This document shows, one piece after another, positions 50,744 through 60,465 of a stretch of 64,000 nucleotides of DNA. Location: contig DATGQD010000026.1 in the NCBI GenBank assembly GCA_035304385.1, forward strand, positions 1 to 64,000, written 5' to 3'. Position 1 is the stretch's first letter. Every line of letters begins with the position of its first letter. The translations under genes were made by a program, and so were the position numbers. Below the pieces are notes generated by a model. The model made no database searches. It was not told the origin of the DNA and saw only the letters and a list, made by a program, of their open reading frames with translations. The DNA comes from ZC4RG29 sp035304385 (GTDB lineage: Bacteria; Bacteroidota; Bacteroidia; Cytophagales; Cyclobacteriaceae).

Positions 50744-51859
50744 ATGTCATCACAAGATCACGCTTTGCGAGAACGCATTAAGGAACTTAAGTGCATCTAC
50801 GAGCTCTCGCGGATAGGGGCTTCATCACCTGACCTGGCCACGGTCTTGCAGAAGACGCTGAAAATTCTGCCAGCGTCAATGCAGTTCCCACGACGAGCGG
50901 TAGCACGCATTCGTGCGGGCGGCCAGGAATACGGAACGCCGGAATTCAATCGTACCGAGGTGCGCATTTCGTCGCCCATCCTGGTGGGACGGAAGAAATT
51001 CGGCAGCGTGTCCGTAGGCTACTTAAGACAAAACAATAAAACGTCGCCAACGTTCCTTCCCGAGGAACGAAAACTCCTTTTGGTCGTTTCCCGTGAACTC
51101 TCGTTCATCGTGCAGCGCTACCAGGCCGAAGAGGAAAAGCAACGATTAAAATTACAGCTGCAGCACGTTGAGCGGCTTGCGTTTGTAGGCGAGCTTACTG
51201 CGGGGATAGCCCACGAGCTTAACGAGCCGCTAGGCCGGATTCTGGGATTTGCGCAATTGATCCGGAAAGGAGGGCCGTTGAACGCACAACAAGAGGCCGA
51301 CATGGAGCGCATCCTGAAGGCATCCCTGTACACGCGTGAGATCATCAAAAAGCTGATGATCTTCTCGCGGCAAATGCCCCCCCAGATATCAGAGGTGAAC
51401 CTGAACGAGACCGTTTCCAATATCCTTTACTTTATGGATGCGCCTTACTTCTCCGGAAACATCAGGATCACAAAAAAACTGTATCCCGACCTGCCGGTTA
51501 TTCGCGCCGATGCGGTCCAGATCAGCCAGGTGCTTGTAAACCTACTTACGAACGCGATCCACGCTATGCCTGACGGAGGAGATGTGATGATCTCAACCGG
51601 TTGCCGCGATGGGTTTGTAACGCTCACCGTAAAAGACAATGGCGTGGGCATGCCACCGGAGATAAGAGAAAAGATTTTTGAGCCCTTCTACACGACCAAA
51701 CCGGTCGGACAAGGAACAGGCCTGGGCCTGTCGGTAGTGGATGGCATCGTCTCGGCCCACGGAGGCCGCATCAACGTGACCAGCGCACCCGGCAAGGGTT
51801 CGCGCTTTGAAGTATTGATCCCGGTGCGACTGCGCACCAGGAAATTGAAAGCACTATGA
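50744..51859 (+). CDS. Soluble histidine kinase (NtrB-like)
   Basis: A 371-residue kinase with no membrane segment. The first 125 residues form a GAF-like sensor (ELKCIYELSRIGASSPDLATVL onwards), then a helical linker and a HisKA domain with the phospho-accepting His in GIAHELNEPLGRILGFAQLI. The HATPase domain has NLLTNAIHAMPDGG, DNGVGMPPEI, FEPFYTTKPVGQGTGLGLS and GGRINV. The FYTTK and GTGLGLS pattern is that of kinases paired with sigma-54 activators. Its stop overlaps the ATG of the activator by 4 bp (ATGA), so they are cognate. The signal is cytoplasmic and unknown. Confidence 0.94.
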   Translation: MSSQDHALRERIKELKCIYELSRIGASSPDLATVLQKTLKILPASMQFPRRAVARIRAGGQEYGTPEFNRTEVRISSPILVGRKKFGSVSVGYLRQNNKTSPTFLPEERKLLLVVSRELSFIVQRYQAEEEKQRLKLQLQHVERLAFVGELTAGIAHELNEPLGRILGFAQLIRKGGPLNAQQEADMERILKASLYTREIIKKLMIFSRQMPPQISEVNLNETVSNILYFMDAPYFSGNIRITKKLYPDLPVIRADAVQISQVLVNLLTNAIHAMPDGGDVMISTGCRDGFVTLTVKDNGVGMPPEIREKIFEPFYTTKPVGQGTGLGLSVVDGIVSAHGGRINVTSAPGKGSRFEVLIPVRLRTRKLKAL

Positions 51860-53199
51860 GCAAGAAACCGGAAGAACATAGCGTACTCGTTGTCGACGAC
51901 TCCGAAGAGACGGTTGAATTGATCAAACGTAACCTCGAAGGCGTTGGCTACCAGGTTTATGCCGCCCATAACGTACCCGACGGTGTGGCGATACTGGAGT
52001 CCGTTGAAATCGACCTGGTCATTACAGATCTCAAGATGCCGGGGCAAAGCGGCATCCACCTGATCCGGCACGTTTCTGATAACTACCACGGCGTAGGCGT
52101 GCTGGTAATTACTGGTTTCCCGTCGATACAAGGTGCGGTTGAATCCATCAAGATTGGCGCTGAAGAGTATCTTGTAAAACCCTTCACCGACGACGAATTG
52201 TTTAAGGCGGTCGACCGCGTCGTGGTGCGCTCCCGCGTTCACAAACGTAAGGATGGCGGGCGACTAAGGCCGCAAAATTTTGGAATCATCGGTGAGTCGG
52301 AAGGCATGCTCAAAGTATTCCGAACTATCGAAAAAATACGCTCGACGAACGCCACAGTATTGATCTCCGGAGAAAGCGGTACCGGCAAAGAACTTGTGGC
52401 ACGCGCAGTCCACTACGGCGGAAAGGGATCCAAGGCGCCGTTTGTTCCTGTCAACTGCGGCGGCATACCGGACACCCTGCTGGAGAGTGAATTGTTTGGC
52501 CATGTGAAAGGTGCATTTACTGGCGCTACCGAAACACGTACAGGCTTTTTTCAGACAGCAGAGGGCGGCACTATCTTCCTGGATGAGATCAGCAACACCA
52601 GCCTGGCTATGCAGGCCAAGCTGCTCCGCGTGCTGCAGGAGAAGGAGTTCTATATGGTCGGATCGAAGAAGCCTCTCAAAGCCAACGTGCGGGTTATTGC
52701 GGCGACGAACGTAGACTTGATGCAATTGGTGAAGAAGGGACTATTTCGCGAGGACCTATACTACCGGTTGTACATTCTATATATAGAGTTACCGCCGCTA
52801 CGCGACCGGGGTAACGACATCGACCTGCTGATCGACTTTTTTAAGACGAAATATTCCGGTGAATTAAACCGCGGCGACATCTCCTTTACGCCCAGGGCGT
52901 TGAAAGCACTCCGCAACTACTCATGGCCGGGCAACGTCAGAGAATTGCAAAATCTCGTGCACCGGCTCGTCATCCTCGCGGAAGAGGATGTGATCGACGT
53001 GCCCGATCTTCCTGAATCGTTCCGGTACTCTGCCTCACGGTCCAAAGGACTCGACCGCACCTTACAGGAAGTTGAACAGGAATACATCCAGGCGGTGCTG
53101 GCTGCGAATAAGAATAACATTTCCCGGACCGCCGGGATTCTTGGCATCGACAGAAAAACGCTGCGCGAAAAGATCAAGCGTTATCAGCCACTGCGATAG
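51856..53199 (+). CDS. Sigma-54-dependent response regulator (NtrC family)
   Basis: A 447-residue activator. The receiver (about 1-125) has VLVVDDSEE, the phospho-acceptor in DLVITDLKMP and Lys in LVKPF. The AAA+ domain (about 140-375) has Walker A ISGESGTGKE, the sigma-54-contacting loop GAFTGA (in HVKGAFTGATETRTG), Walker B GGTIFLDEIS, and the arginine-finger region. The Fis-type helix-turn-helix is at the C-terminus (NNISRTAGILGIDRKTLREKIKRYQ). It should open promoters of the GG-N10-GC type when phosphorylated by the kinase encoded just upstream. A possible such site lies right after the gene. Confidence 0.96.
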   Translation: MSKKPEEHSVLVVDDSEETVELIKRNLEGVGYQVYAAHNVPDGVAILESVEIDLVITDLKMPGQSGIHLIRHVSDNYHGVGVLVITGFPSIQGAVESIKIGAEEYLVKPFTDDELFKAVDRVVVRSRVHKRKDGGRLRPQNFGIIGESEGMLKVFRTIEKIRSTNATVLISGESGTGKELVARAVHYGGKGSKAPFVPVNCGGIPDTLLESELFGHVKGAFTGATETRTGFFQTAEGGTIFLDEISNTSLAMQAKLLRVLQEKEFYMVGSKKPLKANVRVIAATNVDLMQLVKKGLFREDLYYRLYILYIELPPLRDRGNDIDLLIDFFKTKYSGELNRGDISFTPRALKALRNYSWPGNVRELQNLVHRLVILAEEDVIDVPDLPESFRYSASRSKGLDRTLQEVEQEYIQAVLAANKNNISRTAGILGIDRKTLREKIKRYQPLR

Positions 53200-53231
53200 T
53201 AAGCCGCTTCAACTGAAAAAGGCGACATTCC

Positions 53232-53248
53232 GCGGCACGATTGAGGCA
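53232..53248 (+). promoter_or_regulatory. Possible sigma-54 promoter before nadA
   Basis: CGGCACG at 53233-53239, then four bases, then AGGCA: the GG (53234-53235) and GC (53246-53247) are at the exact -24/-12 spacing. The -12 block lacks the usual TT before GC. It lies between the sigma-54 activator and nadA. One match of this quality can arise by chance. Confidence 0.25.
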
Positions 53249-53308
53249 TGATTTGTGTTTTCAGGTTAACGCCCAACGATCTCGAATATTGAAACGCGGG
53301 CGTGTGTA

Positions 53309-54361
53309 ATGATTGAAGAAACTTTCCTTAAATTCACCCCTCAAAAAAAGGGGATGGCGTCGGACATTTTAGAGGAAGCGACCGCCGGCCTTGAACGAAA
53401 GGGGTATCTTGACATCCCCATCGAACAGGACGTCGATCTTGTGGCCGCAATCAATCGAATGCGGAAAGAAAAAAATGCCGTTATTCTCGCGCACTATTAC
53501 CAGGAGCCTGCAATCCAGGACATCGCCGATTACGTTGGCGACAGCCTGGGGCTCTCACAACAAGCGGAGAAGACGACAGCCGACATGATCGTGTTTGCCG
53601 GCGTACACTTCATGGGCGAAACGGCGAAGATCATTAACCCGGGCAAGAAAGTGGTTCTGCCCGACCTCAAAGCGGGCTGCTCGCTTGCCGACTCGGCCGA
53701 GCCCGAAGCCTTCCGCCGGTTCCGCGAAGCGCATCCCGATCACGTGGTGGTCACCTACATTAACTGCTCCGCGGCCATCAAAGCCTTAAGCGATATCATC
53801 TGTACCTCCGCCAACGCGGAAAAGATCATTCGCTCCATTCCCCAGGACAAGCCCATCATCTTTGCGCCGGATAAAAATCTCGGACGATACCTGATTCGCA
53901 AGACCGGCCGCGACATGCTGCTGTGGGAGGGAGCCTGCATCGTCCATGAGGCGTTTGCTATCGACAAGCTGTTGGCGCTGCAACAAGAACATCCCCAGGC
54001 TAAGATCATCGCACACCCCGAATCCGAGTCGCATATACTTGACGTAGCCCACTACGTGGGCTCCACTACCGGGATGGTTAACTTCGTGAAGAACGATAGC
54101 GCCAGCACCTATATCATCGCCACCGAGGCCGGTATCCTTCATAAGATGGCGCAGGAGGTTCCTGGCAAGACGCTCATTCCCGCGCCAAGTCATGAGGACA
54201 ACACCTGCGCGTGTAGTGAATGCCCCTTTATGAGGCTCAACACTATGGAAAAACTTTACCTCTGCCTCAAGTACGAAAAGCCTGAAATCACGGTGCCCGA
54301 AGACGTCCGACTGAAGGCGCTTATTCCCATACAACGGATGCTTGAGATCTCCAAAAGCTGA
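53309..54361 (+). CDS. nadA: Quinolinate synthase A
   Basis: A 350-residue [4Fe-4S] enzyme condensing iminoaspartate with dihydroxyacetone phosphate to quinolinate, for NAD synthesis. Family blocks are EKNAVILAHYYQEPAIQDIADYVGDSL, DMIVFAGVHFMGETAKIINPGKKVVLPDLKAGCSLADS, VVTYINCSAAIKA, APDKNLGRYL and the C-terminal CACSECPFM. The cluster-ligand Cys are those in AGCSLAD, CIVHEAF and the CxxCP motif. ATG 53354 (MASDILEEAT) is an alternative start with an AGGGG before it. It is 3 bp upstream of nadB. Confidence 0.97.
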   Translation: MIEETFLKFTPQKKGMASDILEEATAGLERKGYLDIPIEQDVDLVAAINRMRKEKNAVILAHYYQEPAIQDIADYVGDSLGLSQQAEKTTADMIVFAGVHFMGETAKIINPGKKVVLPDLKAGCSLADSAEPEAFRRFREAHPDHVVVTYINCSAAIKALSDIICTSANAEKIIRSIPQDKPIIFAPDKNLGRYLIRKTGRDMLLWEGACIVHEAFAIDKLLALQQEHPQAKIIAHPESESHILDVAHYVGSTTGMVNFVKNDSASTYIIATEAGILHKMAQEVPGKTLIPAPSHEDNTCACSECPFMRLNTMEKLYLCLKYEKPEITVPEDVRLKALIPIQRMLEISKS

Positions 54362-54364
54362 TAC

Positions 54365-55942
54365 ATGCCCGTTACGGATGTGCTCATTATCGGGTCGGGT
54401 ATTGCCGGCCTTTCCTTTGCCATAAAAGTTGCGCGACGATTCCCCGACCACACGGTCACGGTCATCACCAAATCGGACGACAGTGAATCGAACACCAAGT
54501 ACGCGCAAGGTGGTATCGCGGTCGTCCTCGATGAGATTACAGACTCCTTTGAAAAGCATATAGCCGATACGTTACGCGCCGGGGACGGTCTCTGTGATCC
54601 GGACATCGTTGAGCTCGTTGTTCGCGAGGGACCGGAACGACTCGATGAGATTATTACCTGGGGCATCGAGTTCGACCAGGACGCCTCAGGCAAGTTTGCC
54701 CTCGGCAGGGAAGGCGGCCATACGGCGCGCCGCATTATTCACTACAAGGACGTGACCGGACTACAGGTGGAAAAAGGGCTGCTAAAACAAATCGAGCTGC
54801 TGCCCAACGTTACCTTGTTGTCTCATCATTTTTCGATCGACCTGATCACAGAACACCACTTTCAACGGCGGATTTCCCGACCAGAACCCGGGATTACGTG
54901 CTATGGTGCGTATGTTCTGGACGAGCAGAGTTGCCGCATCGAAAAGTATGTCGCGCGGGTGACGCTGCTGGCCACGGGCGGCTCGGGCCAGGTATATCGT
55001 ACGACGACCAATCCCGTTATTGCTACCGGCGACGGCGTGGCCATGGCCTACCGCGCTATGGCCCGCGTTCGTGACATGGCCTACATCCAGTTTCATCCGA
55101 CCGCGTTTTATTCGCAGGATGACAACCCGGCGTTTCTCATCACGGAAGCGATCCGGGGTCATGGCGCCTATCTCCGCACGCGCGACGGGGAACGGTTCAT
55201 GCTGCGGTATGACGACCGCGGCGAACTGGCGTCGCGCGATATCGTTGCACAGGCAATCGACCACGAATTGATCACGCGCGGTGATGAATGTGTGTATCTC
55301 GACTGCACCCATTTCGACAAAGACGTGATCGATTCCCACTTTCCCAACATCTACAGCAAATGCCTCAGCAAGGGTATTGATATTACCCGGGAGTGGATAC
55401 CGGTGGTGCCGGCAGCACACTATCAATGCGGCGGCATCGAAGTCAACGAATACGGGGCGACGTCCATCAACAACCTGTACGCGTGTGGCGAATGTTCGCG
55501 TACGGGCCTTCATGGCGCCAACCGCCTCGCATCAAACTCTTTGCTTGAGGCGATCGTCTTTGCACACCGATGCTTTCTGGACCTGGAGGGACGCCTCGAG
55601 GATATCCGTATCCCTGACAACATTCCCGACTGGAATGCCGAAGGGACTATTGTCCCCAAAGAACAAATACTCATCACGCACAACCGCAAAGAGCTTCGCG
55701 ATCTGATGAGCGACTACGTTGCCATCGTACGCTCCAACGATCGCCTGACACGGGCACTGAAACGTACGCGTATTTTGTTCGAAGAGACCGAACGTCTGTA
55801 TCAAAGCGCTGTCCTTTCTCCGCAGCTCTGCGAACTCCGTAACCTCATTACCGTAGCGTACCTCATCACCACCGATTCCCTGGAGAAAAAGGAAAATAAG
55901 GGGACCTTTTTTAACATGGACCTTACAGCGAAAAAGGTCTGA
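54365..55942 (+). CDS. nadB: L-aspartate oxidase
   Basis: A 525-residue flavoprotein oxidising L-aspartate to iminoaspartate, the substrate of NadA. The FAD loop is VLIIGSGIAGLSFAIKVA, followed by SNTKYAQGGIAVVLD, GGHTARRIIHYKDVTG, ATGGSGQVYRTTTNP, FHPTAFYSQDD, the catalytic Arg region RTRDGERFMLRYDDRGELASRD, and HYQCGGIEVNEYGATSINNLYACGECSRTGLHGANRLASNS (split here across several blocks of the flavin domain). The helical C-terminal domain is complete. With nadA it forms a two-gene de novo NAD operon. Fumarate or quinones can replace O2 as acceptor in this family, which would suit anaerobic growth. Confidence 0.97.
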   Translation: MPVTDVLIIGSGIAGLSFAIKVARRFPDHTVTVITKSDDSESNTKYAQGGIAVVLDEITDSFEKHIADTLRAGDGLCDPDIVELVVREGPERLDEIITWGIEFDQDASGKFALGREGGHTARRIIHYKDVTGLQVEKGLLKQIELLPNVTLLSHHFSIDLITEHHFQRRISRPEPGITCYGAYVLDEQSCRIEKYVARVTLLATGGSGQVYRTTTNPVIATGDGVAMAYRAMARVRDMAYIQFHPTAFYSQDDNPAFLITEAIRGHGAYLRTRDGERFMLRYDDRGELASRDIVAQAIDHELITRGDECVYLDCTHFDKDVIDSHFPNIYSKCLSKGIDITREWIPVVPAAHYQCGGIEVNEYGATSINNLYACGECSRTGLHGANRLASNSLLEAIVFAHRCFLDLEGRLEDIRIPDNIPDWNAEGTIVPKEQILITHNRKELRDLMSDYVAIVRSNDRLTRALKRTRILFEETERLYQSAVLSPQLCELRNLITVAYLITTDSLEKKENKGTFFNMDLTAKKV

Positions 55943-56109
55943 ACCGGCGTCCTTCCCGGTACCAATTCTGGAAATTTTTTTTCGATTCGGGAGCCAAAGG
56001 CATTGATATGCTGGTTATTACATTATATTCGATGCGATTTTTCTCTGGTATGTCCTTTGAACACTTATCAGAAAACCCTCCTTTCATTACATCAGTAAGC
56101 TATCGATTC

Positions 56110-57963
56110 ATGAGACGCCGTCTCCTAAAGATGAACGTCTGGGCTGTGCTGGGAGCTGTCCTGGCGACCTTCGTACCTGGCGTGGGTTTCGGACAAACCG
56201 GTCCGGGAGGCGTTGGAAATTCCTCCAACAATGTGCTCTGGCTTAGCGCCGATTATGGAGTATACAGTGATGCGGGCGTTACACCGGCCACGAACGGAGC
56301 CAACGTACGCCAATGGAACGACAGGTCCGGAAACAACAAACACGCCGTGGAAACCGACGCCAGCCACCGACCCAACTACCAGGTCAATCAGATGAACGGA
56401 TTGCCTGTGCTGCGCTTTTCGGGGAGCGCTGATGACCGAATTCTTTCGAGTGGTGTGACTACCAATAATCGTGCTACGGTATGGGTGGTGGCACGGTATT
56501 TTTCGTTACCTAGAGATAACCCCGGACTGTTGCAGGGCTCTAGCACTCCATTTACCACTGATGCGGCTGAAAAAAGCATTGGGATGTGGATCAGTTCCAC
56601 GAGCTCCCGTGTGTGGGGCCGTGGTGTGGAGTCGGGGGGTCTTCAGCGGAATCTACCGCAAAATACGTCTACCAGCGCCAATGCGACGTACGCCATATGC
56701 AACATCTACGGGACGACGACGATAAACCAATACGTCAATGGTGTGACTGCAGGGAGTGTTTCGTATAACGGCACCCTGCGGGATTGGTCGGAGGTGGGCA
56801 TCGGTCGGCAAGGATCGGAGTCGTGGGATGGCGACATTGCGGAAGTCATCGTTTTCAATACGGCGTTGAATGAGGCACAACGCATTATTATCGACAACTA
56901 CCTTGCGGCCAAGTACAACTTCGCCATCACGAATGATTTATACACTCGTGACGGTGCAGGCTTTGACCATGAGGTGGCGGGCATCGGCCAGGTGAGTGGC
57001 GCAAATCATACGGATGCACAAAGTGGAATTGTCAGGATAAACAATCCAAACGGTCTCGGGAATAGTGAATTCTACCTGTGGGGTCACGACAATGGTCCGT
57101 TGCAACCCACCACATCGAACACGCCTGCCGAGGTTGTTGAACGGGTTCAACGGGTATGGAGCGGCAATAGGATCGGAACGTTTACTTTTAACCTTCATGT
57201 CGACTTCGATGGCATTGGAGACCCGGCGTTGGAGAACATGCGATTGATCGTAGACACCGACGGTGACGGTTTTTTCAACGACGAGAGTACGGCGACGGGT
57301 GGACTGATACCCGCGACGGCCGTCAACGGCACGGTATATAGCTTTCAGGGTATCACCCTACCGAATAATAGAAACTTTACGTTTGGCACGGTGGTGACGC
57401 CGCTTCCCGTTGACCTCCTGCACTTCGACGCCGGGGAGGATAACGGTGCGGTAGTCCTTACCTGGTCGACAGCCTCGGAGAAGGACAACAGCCATTTCAC
57501 TATTGAAAGATCGCCCGACGGCGAGAACTTTCAGTTTGTAGGCATGGTGGACGGGATGGGTACGATCAGCACACGCACGGATTATTCGTTCACGGATAAG
57601 TCGCCATACAAGGGCCGTTCGTATTATCGCTTGTCGCAAACCGACTACAATGGAACGCAAAAATACATTTCGACAGTGAAGGTAGACGTGGGTGAGGCGG
57701 ACCCGAAGCTGCGCATGTATCCCAATCCCTCTAATGGCGTATTTGAAATCACCTTTAAAGATGCTGGCGAGCCGACGCTCATATCCGTTACGGTTCTCGA
57801 CCTGCGAGGGCACCAGGTGTATGCCGGCGAGTTGCCGGCGAATAAAAACGCCGCATCAAGAACCTTTGAAGTAGACTTACAGGGCATCGTGTCGCCCGGA
57901 ATCTACCTGGTAAGTGTTGCGCATGGCAGCGCCAGGGTTGTCGAGCGGATGGTAGTAGAGTAG
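56110..57963 (+). CDS. Secreted LamG-like protein with T9SS sorting domain
   Basis: About 617 residues from ATG 56110, where a normal signal peptide begins (RRRLLKMNVWAVLGAVLATF, then VGFGQ). The frame is open for 34 codons upstream without signal features. The first part has a concanavalin/LamG-like domain (about 30-270: NVLWLSADYGVYSDAG, WNDRSGNNKHAV, RFSGSADDRI, DIAEVIVFNTALNEAQRIIIDNYLA), followed by a second domain with GVGQVS-like DHEVAGIGQ and FYLWGHDNG. It ends with PVDLLHFDAGEDNG and a typical T9SS type A domain (LRMYPNPSNGVFEI to VVERMVVE). It is probably a surface-exposed or secreted adhesin or glycan-binding protein. Confidence 0.88.
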   Translation: MRRRLLKMNVWAVLGAVLATFVPGVGFGQTGPGGVGNSSNNVLWLSADYGVYSDAGVTPATNGANVRQWNDRSGNNKHAVETDASHRPNYQVNQMNGLPVLRFSGSADDRILSSGVTTNNRATVWVVARYFSLPRDNPGLLQGSSTPFTTDAAEKSIGMWISSTSSRVWGRGVESGGLQRNLPQNTSTSANATYAICNIYGTTTINQYVNGVTAGSVSYNGTLRDWSEVGIGRQGSESWDGDIAEVIVFNTALNEAQRIIIDNYLAAKYNFAITNDLYTRDGAGFDHEVAGIGQVSGANHTDAQSGIVRINNPNGLGNSEFYLWGHDNGPLQPTTSNTPAEVVERVQRVWSGNRIGTFTFNLHVDFDGIGDPALENMRLIVDTDGDGFFNDESTATGGLIPATAVNGTVYSFQGITLPNNRNFTFGTVVTPLPVDLLHFDAGEDNGAVVLTWSTASEKDNSHFTIERSPDGENFQFVGMVDGMGTISTRTDYSFTDKSPYKGRSYYRLSQTDYNGTQKYISTVKVDVGEADPKLRMYPNPSNGVFEITFKDAGEPTLISVTVLDLRGHQVYAGELPANKNAASRTFEVDLQGIVSPGIYLVSVAHGSARVVERMVVE

Positions 57964-57994
57964 GTGGAGGTGTCCTTCAACTCTTCAATCTTCC

Positions 57995-59188
57995 TCAATA
58001 GTACCTCCCCATCATCGGGTGCTCCACTATAGCGCGGCGAAGGGCGAGCTGGTCGACAACGCCTTGATAGGCGAAGACCTTTTTGCCGCCTGGCTCGACC
58101 AGCAGGGTATAGGGCAGGGCGCCGTTCCAGTCGGGGTCGATGGCTTCGATTAGTTCGTAGCTGTCTTTTCCATCGAACAGATAGTTCTTAATAGGTGAGG
58201 GGACCCCTTTCAGGAAGGACAGCGCCTTCTCTTCGTGCTCGGGCCGGTCGGCAGAGACGGAGACAAACTCGAAGTCGCGCGCGCCATACATGCGCTGGAG
58301 CACCACCAGGTCGGGGTATTCGGCAACACACGGTGCGCACCAGGTAGCCCAAACGTTGATGAGTCTGAGTTTGTCGGAGGGATTCTTTACCAGGTCGCGG
58401 ATGCCTGCCGCGTCGAGTTTGGTCAGTGTTACAGGCTTGGCTTTCCAGTCGGCCTCGACCTTCTTATTCCATTCGTCCTTCCATCCCCATTTTACGGAAC
58501 ATCCGAACGCCTTGGTGACAGGTTCGGCAACAGGTGTGCCAGCGAGAACTGCGTCTACGGCATTGCGAAGGTCTTCTGCGTTCCCGGTGCCGGGCTTTTC
58601 GTTGGCATCGATTCGGCCTGCATAGCTAAGTTTTCGGTCACGATCAAATACGTATGCATGAGGCGTTGTTGAGGGGCCGTACTTGATGGAAACGGCCTGG
58701 TCGTCGCCGTCGTACAGATAGGGGAAGTTGTATTTCATGTCGCGCGCCCGGATCTGCATCTCCTCGTATGTATCGTTCAGGTCGGTATAGCCACACTCTT
58801 CCGGCAGGAGCGCCATCGTGCTGTTGGGCATGATGCCTACCACTGCCACACCCTTGTCGCGGTAGTCGTTCGTAAATTGAATCATCCGCTCTTCATAGGC
58901 CTGGGCAGTAGGGCAATGGTTACAGGTGAAGATGATCACCAAAGCTGAGGCGTCGGCAAAGTCGGCCAGACTGTAAAATCGGCCGCTAACATCGGGCAGA
59001 TTGAAATCAGGTGCCTCGTTGCCCGGTTGAAGGGGGTGTACTTCCTGCTCCGGAACGTGTTGTGGATTCGGCGTAAAGCCCGTTTCTTCGGCTACAGATT
59101 CTGCTTCATTCGTGGAGCGTGTCTGACAGGAGGCCACAAGAATCGCCAGGCCGAGGGCGAAAAGATATGACAGGCGTACGTGTTTCAT
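57995..59188 (-). CDS. Double-thioredoxin-fold lipoprotein
   Basis: About 397 residues from ATG 59188 (MKHVRLSYLFALGLAILVASC), a lipoprotein signal with the lipidated Cys in ASC. The first domain (about 45-240) is a peroxiredoxin/AhpC-like thioredoxin fold with FTCNHCPTAQAYEERM, a CxxC whose intervening residues are NH; the fold continues through TTPHAYVFDRDRKL. The second (about 255-397) is TlpA-like with NVWATWCAPCVAEYPDLVVL, a typical CxxC. Two redox domains on one membrane-anchored chain suggest electron passage between them or two clients, for example cytochrome c maturation or protein disulfide reduction in the periplasm. It is divergent from the AI-2E family gene. Confidence 0.92.
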   Translation of the reverse strand: MKHVRLSYLFALGLAILVASCQTRSTNEAESVAEETGFTPNPQHVPEQEVHPLQPGNEAPDFNLPDVSGRFYSLADFADASALVIIFTCNHCPTAQAYEERMIQFTNDYRDKGVAVVGIMPNSTMALLPEECGYTDLNDTYEEMQIRARDMKYNFPYLYDGDDQAVSIKYGPSTTPHAYVFDRDRKLSYAGRIDANEKPGTGNAEDLRNAVDAVLAGTPVAEPVTKAFGCSVKWGWKDEWNKKVEADWKAKPVTLTKLDAAGIRDLVKNPSDKLRLINVWATWCAPCVAEYPDLVVLQRMYGARDFEFVSVSADRPEHEEKALSFLKGVPSPIKNYLFDGKDSYELIEAIDPDWNGALPYTLLVEPGGKKVFAYQGVVDQLALRRAIVEHPMMGRYY

Positions 59189-59277
59189 AGTTTGTTCGTC
59201 GTCATGTGTCGGCATACAGGAAATGCCTTATGCCAAAAATACAGGGCAAATCTGTTATATTTTGAAAAATTATATCT

Positions 59278-60369
59278 ATGGCAAATCCCGAGTTTAATAT
59301 CAGTCAGGTAAGAATAGAAAGGACGGCCGCCTGGCTGTTTATTATTGCGCTCGTCGTGGTTTGCCTTATCTATTTCGCGACATTTTTTCAGCCGCTGGTC
59401 CTGGCGGGAATGATCTGGTACTTCATTTATGCCTTGAGGAACTACGGGCGTAAGGTGCGCATCGGCAAGCGACGGCTTCCCGAGTGGTTGCTGACTACCC
59501 TGGCGTTTGTCGTCATTGTTCTGATCATCTATGTGGTGATTGAAATTGTAATGCGCAACCTTGAGCTGATTATCGTCCGCCTGCCCGAGTACCTCGCCAA
59601 CTACACCGGGCTGCTGGAAAGCCTGAGGACCTACGAACCATTTGCGGAGATTCAGGAAAGGTTAATTCACCGGCTGGAGGATTTCGATTTCCGTCCGCTG
59701 CTCACCGGGTTGTTAAATGGATTGTCCTCTCTGGCCGGCAACATCGTAATGATCATCATCTATGCCGGATTTCTCATTGCTGAGCAGCGTACCTTTCGCA
59801 AGAAGCTGACGATCATTACCCAGGGCTCGGAACGGGCTTCCGCCTTCTTCGGTATTTTGTCAAAGGTGAATAGCGCGGTTCGGACGTACGTTATCATTAA
59901 GTCGCAGATGTCATTGCTCACGGGCCTGGTGTCATACGGTATCCTCCTTGCATTTGGTGTCGACTTCCCGATATTGTGGGCATTCCTGATTTTCTTACTC
60001 AATTTTATTCCTTATGTAGGGTCGGTCGCCGCGACGCTGTTGCCCGCTGTCTTTTCTGTTTTGCAATTCCAATCTTTCGTTATTCCAATCTGGATACTCA
60101 TAATTATTGGCACGGTACAGATTGTGGTCGGAAACGTTGTGGAGCCACGCGTTATGGGCCGAACGCTGAATCTTAGTCCCCTGGGTACCCTTCTGGCGCT
60201 GGCCTTCTGGGGTTTGATCTGGGGCATTCTTGGTATGATCATCTCGGTACCCGTTACCTCAATCCTCGTGATCATCGCTTCCCATATCCCGACAATGCGG
60301 TTTCTGGCAGTGTGGCTTTCCGAGACGGGCAACCTGGATGTAATTGGAGAAATAGGAACGACGGAGTGA
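59278..60369 (+). CDS. AI-2E family transporter (YdiK/PerM type)
   Basis: A 363-residue inner-membrane protein with eight helices: a helical pair at about 15-60, one at 70-92, a long amphipathic soluble stretch (about 95-150), and a C-terminal block of helices. The family signature is in the region FLIFLLNFIPYVGSVAATLLPAVFSVL, followed by GNVVEPRVMGRTLNLSPLGTLLALAFWGLIWGILGMI. The family includes exporters of AI-2-like molecules and Na+/H+ antiporters, so the substrate is open. A near-consensus -7 (TAT then ATTTTG, about 59255-59264) lies 14 bp before the start. Confidence 0.93.
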   Translation: MANPEFNISQVRIERTAAWLFIIALVVVCLIYFATFFQPLVLAGMIWYFIYALRNYGRKVRIGKRRLPEWLLTTLAFVVIVLIIYVVIEIVMRNLELIIVRLPEYLANYTGLLESLRTYEPFAEIQERLIHRLEDFDFRPLLTGLLNGLSSLAGNIVMIIIYAGFLIAEQRTFRKKLTIITQGSERASAFFGILSKVNSAVRTYVIIKSQMSLLTGLVSYGILLAFGVDFPILWAFLIFLLNFIPYVGSVAATLLPAVFSVLQFQSFVIPIWILIIIGTVQIVVGNVVEPRVMGRTLNLSPLGTLLALAFWGLIWGILGMIISVPVTSILVIIASHIPTMRFLAVWLSETGNLDVIGEIGTTE

Positions 60370-60465
60370 GCGTCCCTGAAGCACGGCAGATGGTATGCTG
60401 AAGGATGTTGAGGTGTTTCTTACGTTTACTTCGCTATATTACTTCGCAAACAAAACCTTGTCCCT

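Noticed and set aside
54782..55513. 243-codon minus-strand frame opposite nadB
   Set aside because: The nadB reading is unmistakable; the antisense product shows no motif and is a shadow.
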